A stretch of 64,000 nt of DNA from Pacificispira spongiicola (GTDB taxonomy: Bacteria > Pseudomonadota > Alphaproteobacteria > UBA8366 > Aestuariispiraceae), in NCBI RefSeq assembly GCF_012926505.1, contig NZ_JABBNT010000001.1, positions 868,001 to 932,000 of the forward strand. Reading direction: 5' to 3'. The first letter of the stretch is position 1, and the number at the start of each line of letters is the position of its first letter. The notes under the pieces were generated by a model. It was not told the DNA's origin, did not search any database, and worked only from the letters and a program-made list of their open reading frames with translations. The position numbers and the translations under genes were made by a program. This document shows positions 53,777 through 63,061 of the stretch, piece by piece.

Positions 53777-54547
53777 TCAACGGAACTGGGTCATCCAATT
53801 CAAACCGATATCCGTTTTTCCTCTAGGTTTGTATTCCGCACCGAAAAATCCGTGCCAGCCCGCCCTCAACAATTCGGGCAATAACCATGCATGGTCCAGT
53901 TCACCATGATCGGGCTCCGTTCTGTCGGGCACGGCAGCAAATTGAACATGCCCGATCACGTCACGAAACCGTTGGAAACGGGACACAATATCCCCGCCCA
54001 TTATCTGCATGTGATAACAGTCGAACATAATCCGAATCCCGGACCCTCCACAGTCTGCGACGATGTCCGCCGCGGCTGCGCAATCGGTCAGGAAATATCC
54101 TGGCACATCACGCAGGTTAAGCGGCTCGATCAGAATGCCGACTCCCTTCGGGGCCGCGAGATCCCTGGCCCAGCGCAGGTGATCGATAAAGCACTGCCGC
54201 GCCGCTGTCCCCTCCGATTTTCCGGCCATCACATGGATATTCGCCACCCCGATCGCCTCGGCATAACCCAAGGCACGTTCGAAATAACGGCGCGCTTCTT
54301 CCTCCCGACCCGGCACGGCCGCGAGACCGAATTCCCCCGCCGCGACGTCACCCCGCAAGGTGTTCACGCCAAGAACCGGCAATCCGGTTTCGGCGAGCGC
54401 CGCCTTCAATTGCGCCGTGTCGGTCTCATACGGCCAGTGCAGTTCGACCGCCTCGAATCCAGCGACCTTCGCAGCGCGCACGGCGTCGGGCAAAGACCGA
54501 TCCGTCCACAGGAAGCCCAGATTGGCGGAAAATCTCAGGTCGCTCAT
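53777..54547 (-). CDS. otnI: 2-oxo-tetronate isomerase / hydroxypyruvate isomerase family
   Basis: This 256-residue TIM-barrel protein has the Hyi/OtnI pattern: RFSANLGFLWTDRSLPDAVRAAK, VAGFEAVELHWPYE, LIEPLNLRDVPGYFL, GIRIMFDCYHMQIMGGD and FFGAEYKPRG. OtnI interconverts 2-oxo- and 3-oxo-tetronates, so that D-erythronate enters the same route as L-threonate. It is the last gene of the operon. The ATG at 54547 was chosen over a longer frame. Confidence 0.91.
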   Translation of the reverse strand: MSDLRFSANLGFLWTDRSLPDAVRAAKVAGFEAVELHWPYETDTAQLKAALAETGLPVLGVNTLRGDVAAGEFGLAAVPGREEEARRYFERALGYAEAIGVANIHVMAGKSEGTAARQCFIDHLRWARDLAAPKGVGILIEPLNLRDVPGYFLTDCAAAADIVADCGGSGIRIMFDCYHMQIMGGDIVSRFQRFRDVIGHVQFAAVPDRTEPDHGELDHAWLLPELLRAGWHGFFGAEYKPRGKTDIGLNWMTQFR

Positions 54548-54548
54548 A

Positions 54549-55199
54549 TCAATCCCACTCCACATCGAAATGATCGACCACCGACCGGATCTGCGCATCG
54601 GTCAGCATCCGGGGATTGAGGCCGCGCGTGAGTATCGCGAGCCGCGCCGTTTCCTCCAATTCCTCCATCGCATAGACGGCGGCTTCCAGATCCTTCGCGG
54701 CGACCACCGGTCCGTGATTGGCGAGCAGCACCGCGCTACGCTTACCCGCCAACCCCCGGATCGCGCCCCCCATCGCGGCATCGCCCGGCCGGAAAAAGGG
54801 CAGCAGTTTCACCTTGCCCAGGCGCATGATCGAATATGCCGTCAGTGGCGGAAGGACATTGTCCGGATTGACGTCCGGCAGCATCGACAAGGCAACGGAA
54901 TGGGAGGAATGAAGATGCACCACGGCCCCGGCCTTCGTCCCCCGTGTTTCATAAAAGGCTGCGTGCAGCGCCATTTCTTTCGTCGGCGGATCGCCTGACA
55001 CAAGGCGTCCGCGCTCGTCCAGCTTGGAAATCCGTCCGGGATCGAGGCGACCGAAAGACGAGCCCGTCGGCGTAACCAGCAAGCCGCCATCCGGGAGCCG
55101 TAAGGAGATATTGCCCGACGCGCCGCCGGTCAGCCCCCGGTCGAACATGGATTTCGCCAAGGTGCAAATCGTCTCTCTGAGATCGGCCTCTTCGCTCAT
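54549..55199 (-). CDS. otnC: 3-oxo-tetronate 4-phosphate decarboxylase (class II aldolase family)
   Basis: This 216-residue class II aldolase-fold protein has GLTGGASGNISLRLPDGGLLVTPTG, the metal HLHSSHSVALS and VLLANHGPVVA. With OtnK and OtnI next to it, it is very likely OtnC, which makes dihydroxyacetone phosphate and CO2 from 3-oxo-tetronate 4-phosphate. The ATG at 55199 overlaps the OtnK stop. Confidence 0.93.
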   Translation of the reverse strand: MSEEADLRETICTLAKSMFDRGLTGGASGNISLRLPDGGLLVTPTGSSFGRLDPGRISKLDERGRLVSGDPPTKEMALHAAFYETRGTKAGAVVHLHSSHSVALSMLPDVNPDNVLPPLTAYSIMRLGKVKLLPFFRPGDAAMGGAIRGLAGKRSAVLLANHGPVVAAKDLEAAVYAMEELEETARLAILTRGLNPRMLTDAQIRSVVDHFDVEWD

Positions 55200-56455
55200 C
55201 AAACTTCCCCGGCGAGCATTTTCAGGGCTTTTTCGAAGAAATCTTCCGTCCCGAAGTTTCCGGACTTCAAGGTAATGGCAAGCTCCCGCCCCTCCACACG
55301 CAAGGCCGGGACTCCTGGATCGATTTCCGGTCCGATACGCAGCGCCTCACATCCGATCCCTTGAATCACCGCGCCCGAGGTTTCGCCCCCGGCGGAGACG
55401 AGACGGCGTATCCCCGCATCGACCGCCGCACCGGCCAATTCCGCGAAAAAGAATTCGATCGCCTCCGCCGATTTCTGCACGCCGTGGCGTTTCTGAGCGG
55501 CGCGAACTGCATCCGGATCGGCGGAGGAGAAGATCAACGGCGCCTCGTCCCAATTGGCACGCAGGAATGCCATCGCCTGGGACACGGTCTGCGTTCCGGC
55601 GATCACAGAATCGGGATCAATCTCCAAGGCCGGATGGCTTTCGCGATAGAGGGCGACCTGTTTACGCGTGGCGTTGGAACAAGACCCCGCCAGAACCAAC
55701 CCCGGCCCGGACACACCGTCGACGGCAACGCCGCGTTCGGCCAAATCCCCCGCTGACCGGAAATTCGCGGGCAGCCCCAGCGCGATTCCGGACCCACCGG
55801 TCACAAGGACGGTATCCACGGCCGCCGCACCGATTGTTAACAGGTCGATATCGTCCACCGCATCCAGAACGATTAACCGCGCCCCGGTTTCGACCGCATC
55901 GGCGATTGCCTGCCCCGCCACAACCGCACCCCGCGCGATATCGGAATAGGGAACATGGCCGACCGGCAAGGTCGATTGCCGGGTGAGCCAGCGCCGTATA
56001 TCGGCATCGGTCATGGGGGTGAGCGGGTGGTTTTCCATCCCGGATTCGTTCAGCAAACGATCGCCAACGAAGAGATGTCCCTGATAGACCGTACGCCCGG
56101 CCCCGGGAAAGGCGGGGCAGACAAGGGCATACGGCGCGTTGAGCCGATCCATCAAGGCTTCCGCCACCGGACCGATATTTCCTTCCGGGGTGGAATCGAA
56201 GGTCGAACAATATTTGAAGAAAAACTGGCGGCACCCCTGTGCGATCAACCATTCCAGGGCATCGACCGACTGGCGGACGGCGTCCGCCACCGGGATGCTG
56301 CGGGTTTTCAAGGCGACGACACCCGCTTCCACATCCGCTTGCGCCGGGCCGGACGGAATGCCGCAATACTGCGTCACGGTCATGCCGCCTTTCAGCAGCG
56401 TATTGGCAAGATCGGACGATCCCGTCAGATCGTCACCGATACACCCCAACAACAT
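55199..56455 (-). CDS. otnK: 3-oxo-tetronate kinase (four-carbon acid sugar kinase, DUF1537)
   Basis: This 418-residue protein of the OtnK/DUF1537 family has LLGCIGDDLTGSSDLANTLLKGG at the N-terminus, FKYCSTFDSTPEGNIG, VLAGSCSNATRKQV and RRLVSAGGETSGAVIQGIG. It phosphorylates 3-oxo-tetronate at C4. It lies between OtnC and the L-threonate dehydrogenase gene, all overlapping or nearly so. Confidence 0.94.
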   Translation of the reverse strand: MLLGCIGDDLTGSSDLANTLLKGGMTVTQYCGIPSGPAQADVEAGVVALKTRSIPVADAVRQSVDALEWLIAQGCRQFFFKYCSTFDSTPEGNIGPVAEALMDRLNAPYALVCPAFPGAGRTVYQGHLFVGDRLLNESGMENHPLTPMTDADIRRWLTRQSTLPVGHVPYSDIARGAVVAGQAIADAVETGARLIVLDAVDDIDLLTIGAAAVDTVLVTGGSGIALGLPANFRSAGDLAERGVAVDGVSGPGLVLAGSCSNATRKQVALYRESHPALEIDPDSVIAGTQTVSQAMAFLRANWDEAPLIFSSADPDAVRAAQKRHGVQKSAEAIEFFFAELAGAAVDAGIRRLVSAGGETSGAVIQGIGCEALRIGPEIDPGVPALRVEGRELAITLKSGNFGTEDFFEKALKMLAGEV

Positions 56456-56458
56456 CTT

Positions 56459-57397
56459 TTACTCCTCCGACGACCGGGACCAACCCGGTAGGTCGATATC
56501 CCCCTCGCGCGCGTAAACCTTGGCGACGGCGACATCGCCTTCCCGACCCAGGCCCGCCTCCCGCGCCGCATGGAAGCGTGACAGGGCCGTGTCGGCCAAA
56601 GGGACCGACAGGCCGGACGCCCGGGCCGCCTCCGTTACAATGCCCAGGTCCTTGACGAAAATATCGACCGCGGAATGGGGGCGATAATCCCCTTCTGCGA
56701 TGAAGGGACCGCGATTTTCGAACATCCAGGACGACCCGGCGCAACGGGATATGACGTCAACCATGAGGGCGGGATCTATTCCCTGTCCGATTCCGAAAGT
56801 CAGTGCCTCCGCCGTCGAGGCAACATGGATGCCCGCGAGAAGCTGATTCACGATTTTCATCGCCGACCCAGGCCCGGCCCGATCCCCCAGTTCGAAGACA
56901 GTTTCCGCCATGGCGTTCAGGGCCGGGCGCGCCACCGCAAAGGCCTCCGCCGCACCTGACGCCATGATCGACAACCGCCCCTCCGCCGCGCGGGCCGCGC
57001 CGCCGGAAATGGGAGAATCGATATAGAGCGCGCCCGTCTTGGCGAGCCGCTGTTCGAAATCCATAGCATAGTGCGGTGCAATGGTCGCGCAGGCGAGAAC
57101 CGCCGTGCCGGGTTTTAATGCATTGCCAATCCCATCTTCGCCGAACAGGACCTGCTCCGTCTGGGCCGCATTCACCACGACCAGTGCCACGACCTGAGCC
57201 TTTGACACAGCTTTACGCACGTCAGCGGGGGAAGACGCAACGACACCGCCCAGACTCGCGAAAGCGGCGCATTGTTCCGGTGATCGATCCACGCCGGTTA
57301 CCGTAAATCCCGCGCGGAGCAACGATGTCGCCATGCCGAGCCCCATCGCCCCGAGACCAATGACGACGGTCGGTCCGCCCACGACTGCGTTTGTCAT
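56459..57397 (-). CDS. ltnD: L-threonate dehydrogenase (beta-hydroxyacid dehydrogenase family)
   Basis: This 312-residue protein of the 3-hydroxyisobutyrate dehydrogenase family has VIGLGAMGLGMATSLLRAGF, the catalytic-loop YIDSPISGGAARAAEGRLSIM and GPGSAMKIVNQLLAGIH with its Lys. Alongside OtnK, OtnC and OtnI this is the LtnD enzyme that oxidises L-threonate to 2-oxo-tetronate. The ATG at 57397 overlaps the DenD stop; a GTG at 57406 is possible. Confidence 0.92.
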   Translation of the reverse strand: MTNAVVGGPTVVIGLGAMGLGMATSLLRAGFTVTGVDRSPEQCAAFASLGGVVASSPADVRKAVSKAQVVALVVVNAAQTEQVLFGEDGIGNALKPGTAVLACATIAPHYAMDFEQRLAKTGALYIDSPISGGAARAAEGRLSIMASGAAEAFAVARPALNAMAETVFELGDRAGPGSAMKIVNQLLAGIHVASTAEALTFGIGQGIDPALMVDVISRCAGSSWMFENRGPFIAEGDYRPHSAVDIFVKDLGIVTEAARASGLSVPLADTALSRFHAAREAGLGREGDVAVAKVYAREGDIDLPGWSRSSEE

Positions 57398-58395
57398 CGC
57401 TGCCACCGCGCCCGCACCGCTTCCGGTGCGTGATCTTCCAGATAAACGGAAATCAGGTCCTGCATCGACCGATCGGGGACAAAGCCGAGTGCTAGCGCGC
57501 GTTGCGCATCGAAGGCTTTCGGCCAGGTCGAAATAATAGCCTCGATTGCGGCGTCCGGCTTTTCCTTGATCAAGGCGACGGCATCCTCCCCCGCGATCTC
57601 TCGCAAGGCGTCGATCTGCTCTGCCACCGTCACCGAAATGCCGGGCATGGTGATGTTGCGTCGTCCCCCTATCGCACCGGTATCAACCTCTGCCGCATGG
57701 GCAAGGAAGCCGACCGCCGCGCGGGGGCTGGCGAACCAGTGACGGACATCCCGGCTGACGGGCAGAACCGCCGGTTCCCCGGCCAGGGGCTCGCGCAGAA
57801 TATTGGAAAAGAAACCGGATGCCGCGGCATTCGGCTTTCCGGGTCGGATGCAGATCGTCGGCAAACGGATGCCGATCCCGTCCATGAAGCCACGCCGACT
57901 GTAATCCGCCAGCAGCAGCTCCCCCATCGCTTTCTGGGCCCCGTAACTCGACATCGGCGTCAGCACCTGATCGTCCCCGATCACATCCGGCAGAGGAGTA
58001 CCGAAGACGGCAAGGGAAGAGGTGAAGACGACGCGCGGACAATAGCCGGACCGCGCATTTTCTTCGCGGATCGCGTCGAAGAGATACCGGGTCCCATCCA
58101 GGTTGATCCGGTATCCCTTGTCGAAGTCCCGTTCCGCCTCTCCGGAGACGATGGCGGCCAGATGAAAGATCACATCCGGGCGGTCCGCGATGAGACGGCA
58201 CGCCGCGTCCGGTCGGCTGAGATCGCCGGTCAGGGCCGACGCGCCTGGAAGCCCTGACGGAATCGCGGACTCCGCGATATCGAACAGGGTGACGCCGGAT
58301 AATGCGGAGCCCGCCAGCGCCCCTTTCGCGGCGAGCGCCTTTGCCAGACCTTGGCCAAGCATGCCGCCGCCGCCGATGATAAGTGCTTTCGTCAT
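57394..58395 (-). CDS. denD: D-erythronate dehydrogenase (extended SDR)
   Basis: This NAD-dependent epimerase/dehydratase-type protein of about 333 residues has ALIIGGGGMLGQGLAKALAAKG at the N-terminus, DVIFHLAAIVSGEAERDFDKGYRINLDGT, VFTSSLAVFG and YGAQKAMGELLLADYSRRGF with the Y-x-x-x-K pair. It closely fits DenD, which makes 3-oxo- (or 2-oxo-) erythronate from D-erythronate. ATG 58395 is preferred; the frame also opens at 58413. Confidence 0.92.
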   Translation of the reverse strand: MTKALIIGGGGMLGQGLAKALAAKGALAGSALSGVTLFDIAESAIPSGLPGASALTGDLSRPDAACRLIADRPDVIFHLAAIVSGEAERDFDKGYRINLDGTRYLFDAIREENARSGYCPRVVFTSSLAVFGTPLPDVIGDDQVLTPMSSYGAQKAMGELLLADYSRRGFMDGIGIRLPTICIRPGKPNAAASGFFSNILREPLAGEPAVLPVSRDVRHWFASPRAAVGFLAHAAEVDTGAIGGRRNITMPGISVTVAEQIDALREIAGEDAVALIKEKPDAAIEAIISTWPKAFDAQRALALGFVPDRSMQDLISVYLEDHAPEAVRARWQR

Positions 58396-58419
58396 TGCCG
58401 ATCCCGCCGACATTCCGTC

Positions 58420-59169
58420 TTAGATGCAGCGCCCGCCGTCGACTTCCAGGCAGACACCGGTGATGAATTCCGCCTCGTCGGAGGCCAGGAACCCGCAGCC
58501 CTTGGCGATGTCGAGCGGCGTCGACAGGCGGCCCAGCGGGATTCCGGAGACGATTTTCGCCCGCGTTTCCGGCGTGTCCTCGCCCGGTAGGAACTGGTCG
58601 ATCAGGCCCGTCGCCCCCATGACCGGATTGATCCCGCAGACACGGATTTTCCGGTCGGCCAGTTCGACGGCCATGGATTTAGTGATCGCGATCACCGCAC
58701 CTTTTGAGCCGTTATACCAAGTCAGGCCCGGACGCGGGCGAATCCCGGCAGTGGAAGCGATATTAATGATCACGCCGCCGCCCAACTTTTCAAAGACGGG
58801 CACGACATGCATCGCCGCGTGATAGATCGACTTCACGTTCACCGCATAAACTTTGTCGAAGGTCGCTTCGTCGATTTCCAGCATCGACTGGTTCTTGTGC
58901 GTCGTGCCGGCATTGTTCACCAGAATGTCGAGCTTGCCGTAGCGATCCATGGCGGCGTCGATCATCGCTTTCGTCGACTCGCCGCTCGTTACATCGACAT
59001 GGATCGCGGAGGCGTCACCGCCGATATCGGCCGCCACCTTGTTCGCGGCATCCTCGCGGATATCGGCCACCAGGACTTTCGCGCCCTGTTCCGCAAAGTA
59101 ATGAGCAATGCCTTCGCCATAGCCGCCGCCCGCACCCGTAACGACCGCAACCTTGTCCTTAAGCTTCAT
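58420..59169 (-). CDS. SDR-family oxidoreductase in the erythronate operon
   Basis: This 249-residue classical SDR has AVVTGAGGGYGEGIAHYFAEQGAKVLVADIRED, LVNNAGTTHKN, IINIASTAGIRPRPGLTWYNGSKGAV and TGVCLEVDGGRCI. FabG-like annotation is usual for such proteins, but the operon suggests a sugar-acid or hydroxyacid dehydrogenase. It is encoded between the TRAP transporter and denD and has a good ribosome site (AAGGAGA). It might let a further stereoisomer enter the pathway. Confidence 0.87.
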   Translation of the reverse strand: MKLKDKVAVVTGAGGGYGEGIAHYFAEQGAKVLVADIREDAANKVAADIGGDASAIHVDVTSGESTKAMIDAAMDRYGKLDILVNNAGTTHKNQSMLEIDEATFDKVYAVNVKSIYHAAMHVVPVFEKLGGGVIINIASTAGIRPRPGLTWYNGSKGAVIAITKSMAVELADRKIRVCGINPVMGATGLIDQFLPGEDTPETRAKIVSGIPLGRLSTPLDIAKGCGFLASDEAEFITGVCLEVDGGRCI

Positions 59170-59202
59170 TATTGTCTCCTTGAGAAAACCTGCGGTCGAC
59201 GT

Positions 59203-60480
59203 CTAGCGATAGAAATATTCGACCAAGCCGAGTGAGATGAACGGGATATATGTCACCAGCAGCACGCACCCCATGACGACGAGCACCATGGGGAGCAGCG
59301 ACGGGATGATCTTCTGTATGGATATCTTCGCGACCGCACAGGCCGCGAACAGATTGACCCCGACCGGCGGCGTGAACATGCCGAGAGCAAGATTGACGAC
59401 GATGATCAGACCGAAATGGACCGGGTCGACGCCATAGTTGACCGCAATCGGCGTCAGCAATGGCGCCAGAACCAGGATCGCGGCGGATGTCTCCACAAAC
59501 ATGCCGACAATGAACAGGAAGACGTTGACCGCCAGCAGGAAGGATACCTTGTCGGTGAAGACCTGCTGAACCCAGTCGGCGATAATCGTCGGCAAGCCGC
59601 TGCGGGTGACGAGGAAAGAAAACAGCCCCGCACCCGCGATAATAATCATGATGATCGTGCTGGACACGACCGACGTCTGGAAGGCGTCATGGATTTTTGC
59701 CCAGGTCAGGGACCGGTATACGAACATGCCCACGACCAACGCATAAACGACCGCGATCGCCGAGGCCTCTGTCGGCGTGAAGACACCGCCATAAATACCG
59801 CCCAGCACGACGACCGGCATTAACAGGGCCCAGAACGCCTTAACCAGCGCTTTTGGGAATGGCTCGCTGTCGTCGCCGTCGCGCAGGCCGTAGCCTTTGA
59901 TTTTGCACAGAATCCGCAAATAGACGAACAACGCCGCCGCGATCAGGAGGCCCGGCCCAAGACCGGCGAGGAACAATTGCCCGACCGAGGTTTCCGTCGC
60001 GACGCCGAACAGAATCAGCGGGATCGACGGCGGGATGAGCACGCCCAACTCGGCGGAAGAGGCCTGAATACCGGCAGCCGTGCCGACGGGATAGCCATGG
60101 CGCACCATCGCCGGGATCAGAATCGCACCGATCGCAAAAGTCGTCGCCACCGACGACCCGGAAACGGAGGCAAAGATCATGCAGGTGATCACGCAGGTAC
60201 AGGCAAGCCCGCCCTGAATGCCGCCGACCATGGATTTCGCCAACCCGACCAGGCGCTCCGAAATCCCGCCCGCGGCCATCAGGTTGCCGGACAGGATGAA
60301 AAGCGGCACCGCCAGTAGCGGAAATGAATCCAGGCTGGTGAACACACGCTGCGCCATCAGCAGCAGCGGCACATTGGAAAAGAAGTGAATCCCAAATGCG
60401 CTGGCTAGGACCAACGACACACCGATCGGCACGGCGACAGCAAATAGGATCAAAACGGAGAAAGCGAGGGCGGCGTTCAT
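59203..60480 (-). CDS. dctM: TRAP transporter large membrane subunit (DctM)
   Basis: This 425-residue protein has many membrane segments. It starts FSVLILFAVAVPIGVSLVLASAFG and contains RVFTSLDSFPLLAVPLFILSGNLMAAGGIS, IFASVSGSSVATTFAIGAILIPAM and AELGVLIPPSIPLILFGVATE. It forms the sodium-driven elevator unit of a TRAP importer with the DctQ-like protein, whose gene it overlaps by 4 bp. Confidence 0.95.
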   Translation of the reverse strand: MNAALAFSVLILFAVAVPIGVSLVLASAFGIHFFSNVPLLLMAQRVFTSLDSFPLLAVPLFILSGNLMAAGGISERLVGLAKSMVGGIQGGLACTCVITCMIFASVSGSSVATTFAIGAILIPAMVRHGYPVGTAAGIQASSAELGVLIPPSIPLILFGVATETSVGQLFLAGLGPGLLIAAALFVYLRILCKIKGYGLRDGDDSEPFPKALVKAFWALLMPVVVLGGIYGGVFTPTEASAIAVVYALVVGMFVYRSLTWAKIHDAFQTSVVSSTIIMIIIAGAGLFSFLVTRSGLPTIIADWVQQVFTDKVSFLLAVNVFLFIVGMFVETSAAILVLAPLLTPIAVNYGVDPVHFGLIIVVNLALGMFTPPVGVNLFAACAVAKISIQKIIPSLLPMVLVVMGCVLLVTYIPFISLGLVEYFYR

Positions 60481-60995
60481 ATCTGCGCCTCCAGATCCTC
60501 GATCGCATCCTCGGCGGAGTCATGCTTGCCCTGCCAGACCTCGATCAATCGAACGATAACGCCCGGCACAGCCAACAGGGACCCTGCGGGAAGCGCGGCA
60601 TAAACCCATGCGATAGAAACGGAAAGACCCGCCAAATTCTGCTTTTGCACACGCAAGGCCATGCCCGTGCCGAACCAGATCAAAAGAAGCAGGAAGATCA
60701 ACGAGGCGATACCGATCACGGTCAGCAGCGCGACCCGGAACCGCCCGGTAGAAATATCCAACAGAAAATCGACTGCGACCATGGCGCCATGTCGAAACGT
60801 CCATGCGAGGCCGAGAAAGACCATCCACATCATGACGGAGCGCGCGGCGACTTCGGACCACGTAGACGGATGACCGATCACGAACCGGGTCACAACCTGA
60901 TAAAAGGTCAGCGCGACGACCAATCCGAGCGCAAGCACCGCCAATTCCAAAGCGGTCCGGGTGATACGCCGCTCAATGGCAAAAATGAATTGCAT
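60477..60995 (-). CDS. dctQ: TRAP transporter small membrane subunit (DctQ)
   Basis: This 172-residue protein with four membrane segments is typical of DctQ: FYQVVTRFVIGHPSTWSEVAARSVMMWMVFLGLAW, AMVAVDFLLD and a final LPAGSLLAVPGVIVRLIEV. The ATG at 60995 has GGAG eight bases upstream and is preferred over the frame that runs to 61043 through the intercistronic hairpin. Confidence 0.92.
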   Translation of the reverse strand: MQFIFAIERRITRTALELAVLALGLVVALTFYQVVTRFVIGHPSTWSEVAARSVMMWMVFLGLAWTFRHGAMVAVDFLLDISTGRFRVALLTVIGIASLIFLLLLIWFGTGMALRVQKQNLAGLSVSIAWVYAALPAGSLLAVPGVIVRLIEVWQGKHDSAEDAIEDLEAQI

Positions 60996-61009
60996 CGGCG
61001 AGACTCCTG

Positions 61010-61034
61010 CCGGGACGGCGCATGGCCGCCCCGG
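61010..61034 (-). promoter_or_regulatory. Intercistronic stem-loop after TRAP binding-protein gene
   Basis: CCGGG and CGGC (61010-61019, one mismatch between) pair with GCCG and CCCGG (61025-61034) around a 5-nt loop, between the dctP stop and the dctQ start. Confidence 0.6.
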
Positions 61035-61062
61035 TGGGTTCATTCGAAAGGAAGGGCGCCGA

Positions 61063-62043
61063 TTATTGCGCCGCTTGGATGCGCTTCAGCATTTCGTCGC
61101 CATACTTCGACACAAACGTGTCGTATGCCGGGCGAACCGCCGCCTGGAAAGCCGCCTGATCGACGCTTTCGGTGACGTCCATGCCGTGTTCACGCAGCAG
61201 CTTCACACCATTCGCTTCATCCGCGGCAACCTTCGCACGGGTCGCGGCAACCGCCGCCTTCGTGGCTTCGCGGAACCAGCCTTTTTCTTCATCCGACAGA
61301 CCATCCCACAGAGTCGGCGACGCCAGGATGATGGCCGGCGAATAAACGTGGCCGGTGAGGGTCAGGTACTTCTGCACTTCCCAAAATTTGGCGGACGTGA
61401 TGACCGGGATCGGGTTTTCCTGCCCGTCGATCACTTTCTGCTGAAGGGCCGCGAACACTTCCGGGAAAGCCATCGGCGTCGGCGACGCACCGGCGGCACG
61501 GAACGCTTCCATATGGACCTGGTTTTCCATGGTGCGCAGCTTCAGGTCTTTCAGGTCGGCCGGGGTTTTCACCGGATGATCGGAGTTGGTGACATGGCGG
61601 AAGCCGTTCTCGCTCCACGCCAACGCGACCAGATTGTTTTCGCTCACCTTATCCAGCAACGCCTGACCGATTTCGCCGTCCAGAACGGCATGCGCGGCAT
61701 CGTAGCTTTTGAACAGGAACGGCAGGTCGAGGACCAGCGTTTCCGGCACGAAGTTGCCGAGCGGGCCGGTCGAGGAAATAACGAGTTCGACGGAACCGAT
61801 CTGCAGGCCTTCGATCAGGTCGCGTTCGCCGCCCATGGCGCCGGCCGCCTGCTCGCGGATTTCATATTTGCCGCCGCTCAGTTCCGACAGCTTCTCCGCG
61901 AAAGCCTGAACGCCCATGCTGTAATGGGAATTCTGCGCCGTCGTATGCGCGAAGTTCAAGACAGTCTGCGCCGACGCCGCACCGGCGAAAGCGGCAGAGA
62001 TCGCGAAGGCACCGGCCGCCGCAAGTGTACGGATACGATACAT
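61063..62043 (-). CDS. dctP: TRAP transporter substrate-binding protein (DctP)
   Basis: This 326-residue protein has a Sec signal (RTLAAAGAFAISAAFAGAASA) and the DctP fold. It includes LNFAHTTAQNSHYSMGVQAFAEKLSELSGG, the conserved carboxylate-binding segment PADLKDLKLRTMENQVH and DGQENPIPVI. TRAP proteins bind organic acids through an Arg, here probably the one in KLRTMEN. Given the operon, D-erythronate or L-threonate is the expected ligand. GGAGGATCAA precedes the ATG. Confidence 0.94.
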   Translation of the reverse strand: MYRIRTLAAAGAFAISAAFAGAASAQTVLNFAHTTAQNSHYSMGVQAFAEKLSELSGGKYEIREQAAGAMGGERDLIEGLQIGSVELVISSTGPLGNFVPETLVLDLPFLFKSYDAAHAVLDGEIGQALLDKVSENNLVALAWSENGFRHVTNSDHPVKTPADLKDLKLRTMENQVHMEAFRAAGASPTPMAFPEVFAALQQKVIDGQENPIPVITSAKFWEVQKYLTLTGHVYSPAIILASPTLWDGLSDEEKGWFREATKAAVAATRAKVAADEANGVKLLREHGMDVTESVDQAAFQAAVRPAYDTFVSKYGDEMLKRIQAAQ

Positions 62044-62122
62044 TTGATCCTCCCTAATGGAATTTTTATGTCGCGCAGTCTGTCCTTTGAATAATTTTCA
62101 GTCAATCAATTTTACAACTTTT

Positions 62123-62134
62123 TACCAACTGGTA
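62123..62134. promoter_or_regulatory. TACCA-AC-TGGTA operator-like inverted repeat
   Basis: This is a perfect inverted repeat of the TGGTA/TACCA type seen at many FCD-GntR operators, placed between the divergent TRAP operon and GntR gene. A further TGGTA half-site begins at 62144. Confidence 0.6.
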
Positions 62135-62234
62135 TGATGATTAATGGTACATTTCCGCGCGTGGACACTGGGCTATGGACCGCAAAGCCAGCGCCGCCTA
62201 TGCTTTTCGGCCAACTTCGTATCGATTGAACGCC

Positions 62235-63011
62235 ATGAATAAAGAAGATCAGACAGCCTGGCCGGCAGGCCTTTCCTTCGCCGACATGCAACAAAGCAAG
62301 GCGGAGCGGCTATCCGATCGGGTATATGAAAATCTTTTTCACGCCATCGTTTCCGGCATGATTCCAACCGGAACGCGCCTTCCGTCGGAAAACGCACTTG
62401 CCGGGGAATTCGATGTTTCCCGCCCGGTTCTACGAGAAGCTCTGGACAAGCTTCGGATCGAAGGGTTGATCTATTCCGTTCGCGGATCCGGCAATTACGT
62501 CCAGAACGCCAGCATCGACGAGACGCAGGTCAGCGACCCCAGCGACGACGCGGACCGGGAGGCGATGGAACGTGTCGGCGAGTTTCTGAATGGCCTGGAG
62601 CTACGCTTGATCGTCGAACCGCAAGCGGCGTATTTGGCCGCCATGCGCCGTGGCCCGCGCGATCTGGAACGAATGCGCGCCGCCCTGGACCGGTATGACG
62701 AGGCACTCGCCACCAACGCGATCCTGCATTATCACGATTATGCTTTTCATGAGGCCATCGCGACCGCGACCGGGAATCCGCGGATTGTCGAAACGTTGAA
62801 ATCTCTGGAATACGACGTTTCCCGCTCCGTGAACCTGATGCGGCTTCTGGTGAAGTACCAACCTCTTGTTCGCGCCGAGATCGTCAAGGAAGAGCACCGG
62901 GAAATCTATCGTCATATTGAGGCGGGCGCCGCCAACCGCGCCAAACGGGCGATGCGCCGCCACATCGAACATGCGCGCATGAGAACGATGAACGGCACGC
63001 CAACAATCTGA
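62235..63011 (+). CDS. FCD-domain GntR regulator of the erythronate/threonate operon
   Basis: This protein of about 258 residues has a GntR winged helix (RLSDRVYENLFHAIVSGMIPTGTRLPSENALAGEF, DVSRPVLREALDKLRIEGLI) and an FCD domain (GLELRLIVEPQAAYLAAMRR, HYHDYAFHEAIATATGN, EHREIYRHIEAGAANRAKRAMRRHIEH). It is divergent from the TRAP operon with a typical operator between them, so it is probably the repressor. Start ATG 62235 is chosen by domain position; the frame also opens at ATG 62175. Confidence 0.9.
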   Translation: MNKEDQTAWPAGLSFADMQQSKAERLSDRVYENLFHAIVSGMIPTGTRLPSENALAGEFDVSRPVLREALDKLRIEGLIYSVRGSGNYVQNASIDETQVSDPSDDADREAMERVGEFLNGLELRLIVEPQAAYLAAMRRGPRDLERMRAALDRYDEALATNAILHYHDYAFHEAIATATGNPRIVETLKSLEYDVSRSVNLMRLLVKYQPLVRAEIVKEEHREIYRHIEAGAANRAKRAMRRHIEHARMRTMNGTPTI

Positions 63012-63061
63012 CGGGCCGCTCGTTTGTTCCGACGTCTGCCGCGCCGCACGGGCCGAATGGA

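Noticed and set aside
63012-63061. Possible terminator between the GntR gene and the partial aldehyde dehydrogenase gene
   Set aside because: Only scattered GGGCCG words are present; no stem of useful length could be drawn.
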